DNA of 32,982 nt, taken from contig JAOTVC010000016.1 of the NCBI GenBank assembly GCA_029863585.1, forward strand, positions 1 to 32,982, in the 5' to 3' direction. Below the pieces are notes generated by a model, which was not told the DNA's origin, made no database searches, and saw only the letters and a program-made list of their open reading frames with translations. Positions 1-8,321 of this stretch are shown in pieces. A program made the position numbers and the translations under genes. Source of the DNA: Alphaproteobacteria bacterium. GTDB lineage: Bacteria > Pseudomonadota > Alphaproteobacteria > SMXQ01. Every line of letters starts with the position of its first letter. Within the stretch, counting starts at the first letter, position 1.

Positions 1-113
1 ACGTCGGAAACGCCTATGCACCAGTCGTCCGGTAGTGGCGTATAGTTGGACGGATCGGTCACCTTTTCGAAGTGGACCAGCACCGGTACAGTGTCGACCC
101 ATCTATCGCTCAC
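1..113 (-). CDS. DUF3095 family protein, N-terminal fragment cut by the window edge
   Basis: A GTG codon at 113 follows an AAAGGAGAG ribosome-binding site (118-126) and opens a frame that runs off the left edge, giving 37 codons. The peptide begins MSDRWVDTVPVLVHFEKV and continues with a DPSNYTPLPDDWCIGVSD segment. This matches my memory of the start of DUF3095 proteins, where a PLPDDWxxGVxDVxxS motif opens a nucleotide-cyclase-like domain. The function of that family is not established. Only the N-terminus is visible, so completeness cannot be judged. It is separated from chrR by about 200 bp that include a stem-loop, so it is probably a separate transcription unit. Confidence 0.7.
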   Translation of the reverse strand, partial: MSDRWVDTVPVLVHFEKVTDPSNYTPLPDDWCIGVSD

Positions 114-232
114 AGGGCTCTCCTTTCCGGTCACGCAGTGCTTTGAGTCGTCACTTTGCCCGGTATGGGGCGCGAAGCAGCCAGAATGTCTCTCCAAGGG
201 CCGAATCGAATCCCATACATGTCGACCGGAGC

Positions 233-250
233 GACGCTGCCAGCAGCGTC
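233..250 (-). terminator. stem-loop downstream of chrR, possible terminator
   Basis: GACGCTGC and GCAGCGTC form an inverted repeat with arms of 7-8 bp. It lies 64 bp beyond the chrR stop codon and before the DUF3095 start. There is no clear U-run on the minus strand, so termination is inferred only from position. Nothing else was seen in the 114-313 gap. Confidence 0.35.
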
Positions 251-313
251 AGTGTTGCAAACCAGTATAATCAGCTGTGCGCAGCCCTGGTGCAGAAGAC
301 CTTCCCGCCAAAG

Positions 314-976
314 TCATATGCCGAGCAAAGGCTGAACCATCCGCGCGGCGAGGCTTGAGAAACGAAGCGGCGCATCGGTGATCGCCAGGCAGATACAGTC
401 TTCTCCCGGCTCCGCATGGGGCTGATGCTCCAGATTTTCGTCGGCCGCCTGAAGATCGCCACGCCCATAACTGCCGGTCGCGTCCGAAAACGCGCCCGAC
501 AGGACAAGTGTCAGTTCCAGCCCGCCGTGGGAATGCTTGGGCACCGGCCGGCCCGCCGGGATGCGAAGCAGCCGCGCCGTTACACCTTTGTCTCCCGTCG
601 GGATCGGCATCTGATAGGCTCCCAAGCCAAGTCGCTGCCAGTTGAGCCCGTCTGCATCGGCGCCGGCATAGCCCCGCAAAGGCTGCGGCAGGATCGGCGT
701 GTGACCGTCGGCGGGAGGAGCAGCGGGCACGGCGGCGTCTCTTTCCGTCATGGCATCCAGCCGCGTCATCACCGCATTCAGGGTATTCCTGCTCGTCGGC
801 GCGGGTACGATCGAATCAAGCATGCTGCCGCCCAACGCCTCCATGCCGGACACGACCCGTCGGCAACCGGGACAAAGGGCCAGATGCGTTGCGACCGCCA
901 GGCTCCAGGCCTCGCCCAAGGCGCCTGATGCGTAATCGAGAAGCAGATCTTCACTCGGGTGGTGACTGATATTCAT
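314..976 (-). CDS. chrR: ChrR-type zinc-binding anti-sigma factor
   Basis: The protein has 220 residues and two zinc modules. The N-terminal anti-sigma domain has His6, His31, Cys35 and Cys38 (HLALCPGC), the same ligand set and numbering I recall for Rhodobacter sphaeroides ChrR. The C-terminal cupin (about 95-200) carries His148, His150, Glu154 and His184, plus a Cys194-x-Cys196 pair. By family knowledge it binds RpoE and releases it when singlet oxygen or organic hydroperoxides act on the cupin side. Its ATG overlaps the rpoE stop codon (ATGA), so the two are translationally coupled. All known ligands are retained, so it is probably functional. Confidence 0.95.
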   Translation of the reverse strand: MNISHHPSEDLLLDYASGALGEAWSLAVATHLALCPGCRRVVSGMEALGGSMLDSIVPAPTSRNTLNAVMTRLDAMTERDAAVPAAPPADGHTPILPQPLRGYAGADADGLNWQRLGLGAYQMPIPTGDKGVTARLLRIPAGRPVPKHSHGGLELTLVLSGAFSDATGSYGRGDLQAADENLEHQPHAEPGEDCICLAITDAPLRFSSLAARMVQPLLGI

Positions 977-1542
977 TGCTCTTCTCCAACCACGCCGCGC
1001 AAATGTCTGAACGCCAGTCTGATGCGCGACTTCACGGTACCAAGCGGTATGCCCAGCTCTGCCGCGACACGGGAATGCGCTTTGTCTTCGAAAAACGCCA
1101 GACGCAGGACCTCCTGCTGTTCCGCCGGCAGGCTGGCGAAGGCCTCTTCGATGCGCCGCGCCTCCTGTTTGCGGTGAATGATCTCGTGAGCCTGAGGTTC
1201 AGGATCGGGCACCATAGCGGGATCATCCATATCGGGTTCGGGCCGATTCGCCTTGCGCAGCATGTCGATTCGCATGTTCCGGGCGATCGCAAAAATCCAG
1301 GTGGAAGCAGATGCTTTCGTTGCCTCGAACTGCTTTGCCTTGCGCCAGACATTGATCATGGTCTCCTGGACGACCTCGTCTGCCATGCCCGGGTCCGCAC
1401 CCTGGCGCAAACCGAATGCCTTTACGCGTGGCGCGAAATACTCGAACAGGGACTTGAAGGCCTGGCGGTCGCGGCAGTCCGCCACGGCAACGAGCATACG
1501 GTCCAGTTGCCCGGCCATATTCTGCCGGTCGTCGTCATTCAT
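973..1542 (-). CDS. rpoE: ECF sigma factor RpoE (ChrR-controlled, ECF11-type)
   Basis: The protein has 189 residues. Region sigma-2 lies at about 25-95, with a DEVVQETMINVWRKA core and an STWIFAIARN segment. Region sigma-4 lies at about 130-185 and includes LPAEQQEVLRLAFFEDKAHS and a LGIPLGTVKSRIRLA helix-turn-helix. I chose ATG 1542 because a GGGGAGG Shine-Dalgarno sequence lies just upstream; the open frame extends further 5' but without sigma-like sequence. The gene is followed by chrR with a 4-bp overlap. An upstream TGATCC element suggests autoregulation. In R. sphaeroides this pair controls the singlet-oxygen response. The role here is inferred from homology, synteny and promoter sequence. 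Confidence 0.95.
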   Translation of the reverse strand: MNDDDRQNMAGQLDRMLVAVADCRDRQAFKSLFEYFAPRVKAFGLRQGADPGMADEVVQETMINVWRKAKQFEATKASASTWIFAIARNMRIDMLRKANRPEPDMDDPAMVPDPEPQAHEIIHRKQEARRIEEAFASLPAEQQEVLRLAFFEDKAHSRVAAELGIPLGTVKSRIRLAFRHLRGVVGEEQ

Positions 1543-1681
1543 TGATAGCGGGCCTCCCCGATATGCCTTGGCCCACGGGGAGCGACGTTTCGCATCCCGT
1601 TCCGGAATCCGGAAGCTGGCGGGCATGACCAAAGTTTGCACGTTCGTCGCGCGTTCATAGGAATGAAAACCAAACATACAA

Positions 1682-1711
1682 CTGATACGTGGGCCCAGCC
1701 CGCGTGGATCA
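1682..1711 (-). promoter_or_regulatory. putative RpoE-dependent promoter of rpoE-chrR
   Basis: Read on the minus strand there is TGATCC (-35, 1711-1706), an 18-nt spacer and TATCAG (-10, 1687-1682). The -35 hexamer and spacing match the R. sphaeroides RpoE consensus as I remember it (TGATCC, 18 nt, TAAGA-like). The -10 match is only partial. It predicts autoregulation with a 5' leader of about 130 nt. Confidence 0.6.
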
Positions 1712-1740
1712 CCTTGCCTGCAGAATTTTCCGGCACGATG

Positions 1741-1770
1741 TGATCCATCCAGAAACCGCAAACGTAAGAA
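1741..1770 (+). promoter_or_regulatory. putative RpoE-dependent promoter of the FAD-oxidoreductase/cfa operon
   Basis: TGATCC (1741-1746), an 18-nt spacer and TAAGAA (1765-1770) form an essentially perfect match to the remembered R. sphaeroides RpoE promoter. The start codon at 1834 lies about 60 nt downstream, a normal leader. Its -35 is 30 bp from the divergent rpoE -35, giving a symmetrical promoter pair. Confidence 0.75.
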
Positions 1771-1833
1771 ACAGCACAAGTGACCCGCTCAAGCCCGGGA
1801 ATATCAAACTGACGAGCAAGGAGAGCATATCCG

Positions 1834-3186
1834 ATGACCCAGATGATCCCCACGACAAATCGGCGTCTGAGTATCGCTGTCGTCGGTACGGGCATCGCCG
1901 GCATGTCCGCCGCCTGGCTCCTCAATCAGGGACACCGCGTCACCGTATATGAGCAGAACGGCAGGATCGGTGGCCATTCCAACACAGTGGACGTGACCAC
2001 GCCGCGAGGGATCATCCCGGTCGACACCGGTTTCATCGTCTACAATGAGCGAAACTACCCGAACTTGACAGCCCTGTTCAGACATCTGGACGTGCCGGTG
2101 AAGGACAGCGAGATGTCCTTCGCGGCGTCGCTCGATGCCGGAAAGATGGAATACGCCGGGGACGGTCTGAACGGCTTGCTGGGCCAACGAATAAACATGG
2201 TCAGGCCTCGTTTCTGGCGCATGGTAAAGGATCTGCTGAGGTTTTATAGCGAGGCGCCGTCGTTTCTGGACGATCCAAAATCCGACGACATCAGCCTGGG
2301 AGAATATCTGCGGCGTGAACGCTACAGCGAGAGCTTCATCAACGACCATCTGCTTCCCATGGGGGCTGCCGTCTGGTCGACGACGGCCCCTGAAATGAAG
2401 GACTATCCCGCGGCCGCATTCATTCGTTTCTTCCAGAGCCATGGTCTGCTGCAACTGAAAAACCGGCCGCAGTGGCGGACCGTCGATGGTGGCAGCCGCC
2501 AGTATGTAAGGCGGCTGACGGAGTCCTACCGCGATCGCATTCGCTTCGGTGGCGTGCAGAGCGTCAGCCGCGCCGGGAACAAGGTGCTGGTGAAAGATAG
2601 TCAAGGGTCGGTGCAGGCATATGACCACGTTGTCATCGCCACGCATGCGGACGAGGCCTTCCAGATGCTGGCCGATGCCGATCCACTGGAGACGCGATTG
2701 CTGGGGGGATGGCGTTATACGCAGAACCGGGCCGTTCTTCATAGCGATTCCGCTCTTATGCCGAGGCGCCGGCGGGTCTGGTCCAGCTGGAACTTCATCG
2801 GCGACCGGACGCACGGCCGCGAGCAGAATCTGTGCGTGACCTATTGGATGAACCGGCTCCAGTCGTTGGACCCCAGGGATCCCTTGTTCGTGACGCTCAA
2901 TCCCGCTCGCGAACCGGCGCCCGGGACAATCCTGCGGGAGTTCGAATATACCCACCCGTACTTCGACCGCGCGGCACTGTCTGCGCAACAGCAATTATGG
3001 TCGCTGCAGGGTCACCGGCGGACCTGGTATTGCGGCAGCTATTTCGGATACGGCTTCCACGAGGACGGCCTGCAATCGGGGCTCGCCGTCGCCGAACAAC
3101 TGGGCGGCGTGCGGCGTCCGTGGACAGTCGAAGGCGAAAGTGACAGGATCATCCTGCCGAGCGAATATCAGGTGGCTGCGGCATGA
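1834..3186 (+). CDS. FAD-dependent oxidoreductase, amine-oxidase superfamily (COG2907-like)
   Basis: The protein has 450 residues. An N-terminal Rossmann motif GTGIAG (18-23) is followed about 16 residues later by the ribose-binding Glu40 and a GRIGGHSNT segment (43-51), typical of flavin amine oxidases and desaturases. An AAGGAG Shine-Dalgarno sequence precedes ATG 1834. The last codons overlap the next gene by 4 bp. It is the first gene of an operon behind an RpoE-type promoter. Related flavoproteins next to Cfa-like enzymes have been linked in R. sphaeroides to desaturation of methylated fatty acids in furan-fatty-acid synthesis. I recall that from the literature and infer a similar role; the substrate is not visible in the sequence. 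Confidence 0.85.
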   Translation: MTQMIPTTNRRLSIAVVGTGIAGMSAAWLLNQGHRVTVYEQNGRIGGHSNTVDVTTPRGIIPVDTGFIVYNERNYPNLTALFRHLDVPVKDSEMSFAASLDAGKMEYAGDGLNGLLGQRINMVRPRFWRMVKDLLRFYSEAPSFLDDPKSDDISLGEYLRRERYSESFINDHLLPMGAAVWSTTAPEMKDYPAAAFIRFFQSHGLLQLKNRPQWRTVDGGSRQYVRRLTESYRDRIRFGGVQSVSRAGNKVLVKDSQGSVQAYDHVVIATHADEAFQMLADADPLETRLLGGWRYTQNRAVLHSDSALMPRRRRVWSSWNFIGDRTHGREQNLCVTYWMNRLQSLDPRDPLFVTLNPAREPAPGTILREFEYTHPYFDRAALSAQQQLWSLQGHRRTWYCGSYFGYGFHEDGLQSGLAVAEQLGGVRRPWTVEGESDRIILPSEYQVAAA

Positions 3187-3977
3187 CGTTTCAATCCGCC
3201 ATCTACAGGGGTACGGTCGGCCATGAGCGGGTGCGCCCGAAGCGCCATCGGCTGCGATACGACGTCTTCACCCTGTTACTGGATCTCGATGAGCTTCCCG
3301 AACTGGACCGGCGGTTCCGGCTGTTCGGCTACAATCGGCGCGCGCCCCTCTCCTTTCATGATAGCGACCACGGGCCAACAACGGGTGAAGCGCTGCGCCC
3401 CTGGGTCGAGGACCGGATGCGGGAAGCCGGCCTGTATCCGGATGGCGGCCCGATCCGTCTGCTCTGCTATCCCAGGATCTTTGGCTACGTGTTCAATCCG
3501 CTCTCTGTGTACTTTTGCTACAGCCGCGACGGCGAACTGACGGCGATTCTCTATGAGGTCTGCAATACCTATTCAGAGCGACATACCTATGTGATCCCGG
3601 TCCAGGATAGCGGCCTTCCCGTCATACGCCAGAGTTGCGAGAAACTGCTTTACGTCTCCCCGTTCATCGGCATGGATACGCATTATCAGTTCCGAATTGT
3701 GCCGCCCCGCGACGCCGTCAACATCGTAATACGGCAGGAAGACACCGACGGCCTGTTACTGGCCGCATACTTCAAGGGCGAAAGGGCGCCGCTGACGGCA
3801 GGAGCCTTGGCGCGCTCCCTGGCCCGCTTTCCGTTGATGACCCTGAAGATCATCGCGGCGATCCACTGGGAGGCCCTGTTGTTGTGGCTGAAGGGTCATC
3901 GTGTTTTCTCCCACAGCCCCGCCGACACGCCGGTCCAAAGCAGCGTCGGAAACTTCAACACACCCGAATCTGAGTAG
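3183..3977 (+). CDS. DUF1365 family protein
   Basis: The protein has 264 residues. Its start is fused to the previous stop (ATGA). It shows the family pattern: an N-terminal YRGTVGHERVRPKRHRLRYD segment, a central CYPRIFGYVFNPLSVYFCY block (about 96-117), and a YVSPFIGMDTHYQF motif near 158. There is no signal peptide. The biochemical function is unknown, but the family is almost always found between an FAD oxidoreductase and a Cfa-type methyltransferase, as here. That suggests a role in modifying membrane fatty acids. Confidence 0.88.
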   Translation: MTFQSAIYRGTVGHERVRPKRHRLRYDVFTLLLDLDELPELDRRFRLFGYNRRAPLSFHDSDHGPTTGEALRPWVEDRMREAGLYPDGGPIRLLCYPRIFGYVFNPLSVYFCYSRDGELTAILYEVCNTYSERHTYVIPVQDSGLPVIRQSCEKLLYVSPFIGMDTHYQFRIVPPRDAVNIVIRQEDTDGLLLAAYFKGERAPLTAGALARSLARFPLMTLKIIAAIHWEALLLWLKGHRVFSHSPADTPVQSSVGNFNTPESE

Positions 3978-3985
3978 CAGAGACT

Positions 3986-5218
3986 ATGAACAATATCGTA
4001 TCGAACGCGGCGGAGGCCGCGGAGATTCAACCCAAGGCCCCACGCCTGGGGCTACGGGAACACATCTTCGCGCAGTCGTTCCGTCGAATTCGCTCCGGTC
4101 GCTTGACCGTGGAGTTCCCCTCCGGTGCCCAGATGACGTTTGGCGGGGCTGAGCCAGGCCCGCAGGCTTTCATCAGAATTCGAAATCTTCGCCTGGCTTC
4201 GCGCATGCTGGTTTCCGGTGTTATCGGGTTCGCCGAGGGTTACATGCACGGCGACTGGGACACGCCGAACCTGAAAGCTGCCCTCATGCTCGGCGCCCTG
4301 AATGCCGAGGCACTGTCGAACGCGCTGACGCCGTCGCGGTTTGCCAAGCTGGCCAACCGCCTGCGGCATGCCCGGCGGGCCAACACCAAAAAAGGCAGCC
4401 GCCGCAATATCGCCGCACATTACGATCTCGGAAACACCTTCTATGGCTGTTGGCTTGATGAGACAATGTCGTACTCATCCGCGCTATTCGACGCGATGGA
4501 CGAAAGTCATGAGCTGGCCCAGCGGCGCAAGTACCTTCGGCTGGCCGAGGCGCTTGACCTGAGGCCGGGTGACCGGGTGCTGGAAATCGGCTGCGGCTGG
4601 GGCGGTTTCGCCGAGATCGCCGCCGCCGAATTCGGCTGCGAAGTCGTGGGACTTACCTTGTCGGTGGAGCAGGCGGCTTTCGCCAGAGCCAGGATGGCCC
4701 GCGCCGGCTTGGCGGACAGAGTCGACATCCGCGTGGAGGATTACCGGGACGTCACCGGACATTTTGACAAGATCGTGTCCATTGAGATGTTCGAAGCGGT
4801 GGGTGATGAAAACTGGGCGACCTATTTTGACGTTCTGGATCGGCGTCTGGAGCCGGGCGGACGGGCGGCCCTGCAGGTCATCACCATTGCCGATGAAAAC
4901 TATGAAAACTATCGCCGAAATCCCGAATTCATCCAACTGTATATCTTCCCGGGCGGGATGCTGCCCAGCCCGCCGGCCTTCGAACAGGCGGCTTCGGCTG
5001 CCGGCCTGAAGATCTCCGATTCCTTTTACTTCGGAAAATCTTACGCTGAATCGCTGCGCCGCTGGGACCGGGCATTCCGTGAAACCTGGCACCACATCGA
5101 AGGACTCGGTTTCGACCAGCGCTTCTTCCGGATGTGGCGCTATTATCTCTGTTATTGCGAGGTTGGTTTCGAGGTTGGCCGGATCGATGTCGGCCAGTTC
5201 GTTATCGAACGCGCATGA
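3986..5218 (+). CDS. cfa: cyclopropane-fatty-acyl-phospholipid synthase family methyltransferase
   Basis: The protein has 410 residues, the usual Cfa length. It shows HYDLGNTFY (145-153), a DETMSYSSALF block (158-168), and the SAM-binding LEIGCGWGGFAE (199-210). An N-terminal phospholipid-facing region is also typical. Family members transfer a methyl or methylene group from SAM to unsaturated acyl chains in phospholipids. In the ChrR regulon the homologue is reported to affect ChrR turnover and to act in furan-fatty-acid synthesis; I cannot tell whether this one makes cyclopropane or methyl-branched products. It lies 8 bp after the DUF1365 gene and overlaps the transporter gene by 4 bp. Confidence 0.92.
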   Translation: MNNIVSNAAEAAEIQPKAPRLGLREHIFAQSFRRIRSGRLTVEFPSGAQMTFGGAEPGPQAFIRIRNLRLASRMLVSGVIGFAEGYMHGDWDTPNLKAALMLGALNAEALSNALTPSRFAKLANRLRHARRANTKKGSRRNIAAHYDLGNTFYGCWLDETMSYSSALFDAMDESHELAQRRKYLRLAEALDLRPGDRVLEIGCGWGGFAEIAAAEFGCEVVGLTLSVEQAAFARARMARAGLADRVDIRVEDYRDVTGHFDKIVSIEMFEAVGDENWATYFDVLDRRLEPGGRAALQVITIADENYENYRRNPEFIQLYIFPGGMLPSPPAFEQAASAAGLKISDSFYFGKSYAESLRRWDRAFRETWHHIEGLGFDQRFFRMWRYYLCYCEVGFEVGRIDVGQFVIERA

Positions 5219-6588
5219 CCGAACGCGCCAGCGGCGGTCTTACCACGCCGGTTCTATTGAGTTATTCGCTTCCGGCGCTCGTCCTCGCACTGCCGACCAT
5301 ACCCGTATATGTTTACCTGCCGGCTCTTTACGGCGTCGAACTGGGCCTCGGGCTGGCGGCGACGGGCTTCATTCTGTTGGCGGCGCGCGCCTTCGACACC
5401 ATCACGGATCCTCTTGTCGGGGCACTCAGTGACCGCTTCGCAGTTCAGGGCAGCCGCCGCAAGCCATGGATCGCCGCCGGCGCCGTCGTTGCGGGGCTCG
5501 GCCTGTTCAAAATCCTGAACCCGCCCGCAATCGTCGACGGCGGCTATTTGCTGGGCTGGTCCATAGTGCTCTACGCCGGTTGGACCATGATCGCAGTCCC
5601 TTACATGGCCTGGGGCGCGGAACTCAGCGCGGACTATAACGAGCGGACGCGCATCACCTCCTGGCGCGAAGGCCTGATGCTGCTGGGCATTGTCGGCGCG
5701 GGCGCCGTAAACGCTGCGGCGGCCCAAATGGGTTGGTCGGAAACGGATTCCGTCGGGGCCATAGCCTGGGTGGCCATTGCATTGGGAGTTCTCGTCGTTC
5801 CCCTGCTCCTCTGGAAGGTGCCCGACCACAATGCCCCGACAGCATCCGCCAGCATGGGTGCCCAGCAGCTGCACAAGGGCGTGGCTTCGCTGATCGCCAA
5901 CCGGCCGTTTCTCCGGCTGCTTTCGGCATGGTTTCTGAACGGGCTCGCCAATGGTATTCCGGCGGTCTTGTTTTTAATCTATCTGGAGCACGGGCTCGGC
6001 GCCGACGCCGCGGAGCGGCCAGTTTTCGTCCTTGGTTATTTCGTCGCCGCCATCGTGGCGATTCCTTTATGGTCCGCGCTAAGCAGCCGGTTCGGCAAGC
6101 ACAAGGTCTGGTGCTGGGCCATGGTTTCGGCTTGCGCCGCCTTCGCTGCCGTCCCGTTGATCCCGGAAGGCGGCCTTTGGGCCTTTGCGGTCGTGTGTGT
6201 CGTAACGGGCATGGCCCTGGGGGCCGATCTGGTGCTGCCGCCGGCCATCCAGGCCGATGTCGTCGATTACGACGAACTCCGTTCCGGAAAAGCGCGGGCA
6301 GGGCTGCAATTCGCCCTCTGGGGCATGAGTACCAAGCTTGCCCTTGCCGCCGCCGTCGGCCTGGCGCTTCCCGGTCTGGAGGCATCCGGCTTCGATCCCG
6401 CCGCACCGTCCGACGATGGAAAGTGGGCTTTGACGGTGATCTATGCGCTGGTTCCCATCGTAATAAAGATAACGGCAATCGCTGTTGTCTGGCGATTTCC
6501 GTTGACGGCCGAAAAGCATGCTGTGGTCCGCCGCCGACTGGGCCGTTTGAGACTTGTACGGAATAATCTTCAGGAGGCCGCCCTATGA
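5215..6588 (+). CDS. MFS transporter, GPH (MelB-like, COG2211) family
   Basis: The protein has 457 residues and is strongly hydrophobic, with about 12 membrane segments. It carries the GPH signature RAFDTITDPLVGALSDR (about 61-77) and a WGAEL segment near 139. I used the ATG at 5215, which overlaps the cfa stop (ATGA); an upstream in-frame ATG would reach deep into cfa. Family members symport sugars or other solutes with cations. In this operon type the substrate is unknown, and lipid-related transport is a guess from context. The end of the gene overlaps the DUF3833 start by 4 bp. Confidence 0.9.
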   Translation: MTERASGGLTTPVLLSYSLPALVLALPTIPVYVYLPALYGVELGLGLAATGFILLAARAFDTITDPLVGALSDRFAVQGSRRKPWIAAGAVVAGLGLFKILNPPAIVDGGYLLGWSIVLYAGWTMIAVPYMAWGAELSADYNERTRITSWREGLMLLGIVGAGAVNAAAAQMGWSETDSVGAIAWVAIALGVLVVPLLLWKVPDHNAPTASASMGAQQLHKGVASLIANRPFLRLLSAWFLNGLANGIPAVLFLIYLEHGLGADAAERPVFVLGYFVAAIVAIPLWSALSSRFGKHKVWCWAMVSACAAFAAVPLIPEGGLWAFAVVCVVTGMALGADLVLPPAIQADVVDYDELRSGKARAGLQFALWGMSTKLALAAAVGLALPGLEASGFDPAAPSDDGKWALTVIYALVPIVIKITAIAVVWRFPLTAEKHAVVRRRLGRLRLVRNNLQEAAL

Positions 6589-7190
6589 AGGGACGCCTGT
6601 CCGCAGCCTTGGTAAGTCTAATTGTATTGAACAGTTGTACGAGCATGAAACCGATAGATTTCAAGGATTCGACTCCCGCTCTGGTCATCGAAGAGTATTT
6701 TGCCGGAGAGACCCGCGCGTGGGGCCTTTTCGAGGACCGTTTCGGCAGGTTGCGCCGGCAATTCACCGTGGATATTACCGGCACATGGGACGGCAACGAA
6801 CTCGTTCTGGACGAACGCTTTCTGTATAGCGACGGAGAGACGGACCGCCGCGTCTGGAAGATCAGGAAGGCCGGGCCGCATACCTATGAGGGACGGGCCG
6901 ATGACGTGGTGGGCGTTGCAAATGGCGAGGCCTATGGCAATGTGCTCAACTGGAGCTATGCGATGGACCTGAAAGTCGGAGACGGCACCATGCGGGTGCG
7001 TTTCAACGACTGGATGTTCCTTCAGCCGTCCGGCGTGCTGCTGAACCGGGCCCGGGTCAGCAAGCTCGGGTTCGAGATCGGTGAGGTCACTTTGGCCTTC
7101 GTGAAACCGGGAGCGGGCGAGGCAATCGCACCCGAATCCCTTACCGAATGGCCAGCCGCCTACGCACCCATGAAAGCAGCCAGCCGATAA
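6585..7190 (+). CDS. DUF3833 family lipoprotein
   Basis: The protein has 201 residues. The N-terminal SAALVSLIVLNSC forms a short signal peptide with a lipobox-like LNSC (Cys18). The body (about 34-175) matches the DUF3833 pattern: an FxGxTxAWGxFEDRFG block, a FxVDITGTWDG strand, and a WxFLQPxGVLLNRARVSKLGFEIG-like stretch near the end. The function is unknown; the fold may be lipocalin-like. Its ATG overlaps the transporter stop. Its last 50 bp overlap the 3' end of the convergent NTF2-like gene. Confidence 0.85.
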   Translation: MKGRLSAALVSLIVLNSCTSMKPIDFKDSTPALVIEEYFAGETRAWGLFEDRFGRLRRQFTVDITGTWDGNELVLDERFLYSDGETDRRVWKIRKAGPHTYEGRADDVVGVANGEAYGNVLNWSYAMDLKVGDGTMRVRFNDWMFLQPSGVLLNRARVSKLGFEIGEVTLAFVKPGAGEAIAPESLTEWPAAYAPMKAASR

Positions 7191-7560
7191 CCGGCAGGCG
7201 CTCATAGAAGTTGCCCGCCGCATCCCAATAATCGATATGTTCGGCGACCCGGCCGTCCGGCGCAAAACGAAGGACGCTCGTTCCATCAAACGCCCAGGGC
7301 CCGCACCCAAGCGCTCCCTGGAACCGCCACTGCATAAGACAGACGTCGTCCTCCATCATCGCACGGTGGACCTCGAATTTGATGTCCCGGACGTTTTCGA
7401 ACATATGTCGAAAGACCCGCGCCATGGCGTCCACGCCGCGCACGTCGTTGAACGGATCCTTGAAGCGGACATCTTCCGTGACATGGTCGGACAGGTGGGC
7501 CAGGGTCTCCGGTGTCAGCGACTCCAGATAGGCGCGATAGCGTTCGTGCGGCGCAGTCAT
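7141..7560 (-). CDS. NTF2-like (SnoaL-type) protein
   Basis: The protein has 139 residues and an NTF2-like cone-fold pattern: an N-terminal helical part, FKDPFNDVRG (about 33-42), MQWRFQGALG, and a DGTSVLRFAPDGRVAEHIDYWDAAG core typical of SnoaL or ketosteroid-isomerase-like proteins. Such proteins bind or isomerise small hydrophobic molecules. The C-terminus is short and basic (WVRRRLAIR). The ATG at 7560 overlaps the SDR stop (ATGA), so it is the last gene of the DUF6134-SDR-NTF2 operon. The enzymatic function is not determinable. Confidence 0.85.
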   Translation of the reverse strand: MTAPHERYRAYLESLTPETLAHLSDHVTEDVRFKDPFNDVRGVDAMARVFRHMFENVRDIKFEVHRAMMEDDVCLMQWRFQGALGCGPWAFDGTSVLRFAPDGRVAEHIDYWDAAGNFYERLPVIGWLLSWVRRRLAIR

Positions 7561-8321
7561 CCCCCGATCATCCGACGGGTCAACATGAAGAACATACGGT
7601 CCGGCAGCAGGCGTAGGAACTTCATCAGGAAGGCGAAGCGCCATGGAAAGGCAACTTCGAAAGCGGTGCGCCGCAGGCCACGCACAATGCGGTCGGCTGC
7701 GTCCTCCACCGGCATCAGGTAGGGCATGGGAAAGTCGTTCTTGTCCGTCAATGGCGTTTCGATAAAACCGGGATTGATAAGGGTCAGCCGAACGCCGTGA
7801 CATTCCAATTCTGGCTTGAGCGCCTCGCACATGTTGATCAGCCCGGCTTTCGTAGCGCCATAGGCTGCTGCTGTCGGCAAACCCCGATAACCGGCCAGTG
7901 ACGCCACCACGGCGATATGCCCGCGTTTGCGTTCGATCAATTTGGGAATGATCTGAGCAAGGCCGTTGACCGTCCCCATCAGGTTTGTCTCCACCAGGCG
8001 CCGAAATGTCTCGACGGAAAATTGCTCGGCGGCCATAGGACTGTGTGTCCCGGCGTTCAGGACCGCGAGCTCAATTTCCCCCAGTTGCCTTTCTATGAGC
8101 TGCACCGTGGACTGGCTCATGGCAAGGTCGGTGACATCGAGGGGAAATCCATGAACGGCGCCAGGCGGGCAATCGGCCGCCAAGCTGGCCAAATCTTCAG
8201 CGGTGCGCGCACTCGCGGCCACGGTCCAGCCGTTGAGGGCAAGCCGCCGGGCAACGGCCCGCCCGATTCCCTTTCCGGCGCCCGTGACCCAAGCGACCTG
8301 CGGCCCTGGCGCGTCCGTCAT
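7557..8321 (-). CDS. short-chain dehydrogenase/reductase (SDR)
   Basis: The protein has 254 residues, classical SDR length. The cofactor motif is TGAGKGIG (13-20), with NAG (89-91) and the catalytic Ser141, Tyr154 and Lys158. The first basic residues after the glycine loop suggest NADP. I used ATG 8321, which overlaps the DUF6134 stop by 4 bp. A hydrophobic C-terminus resembles SDRs acting on lipid substrates. Homologous SDR genes sit in ChrR/RpoE regulons elsewhere. The substrate is unknown. Confidence 0.9.
   Translation of the reverse strand: MTDAPGPQVAWVTGAGKGIGRAVARRLALNGWTVAASARTAEDLASLAADCPPGAVHGFPLDVTDLAMSQSTVQLIERQLGEIELAVLNAGTHSPMAAEQFSVETFRRLVETNLMGTVNGLAQIIPKLIERKRGHIAVVASLAGYRGLPTAAAYGATKAGLINMCEALKPELECHGVRLTLINPGFIETPLTDKNDFPMPYLMPVEDAADRIVRGLRRTAFEVAFPWRFAFLMKFLRLLPDRMFFMLTRRMIGG

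Noticed and set aside
35-358. Plus-strand frames at the left edge (107 and 74 residues)
   Set aside because: They run antisense to the DUF3095 start and through the intergenic stem-loop. Arg/Ser-rich composition suggests a shadow frame.
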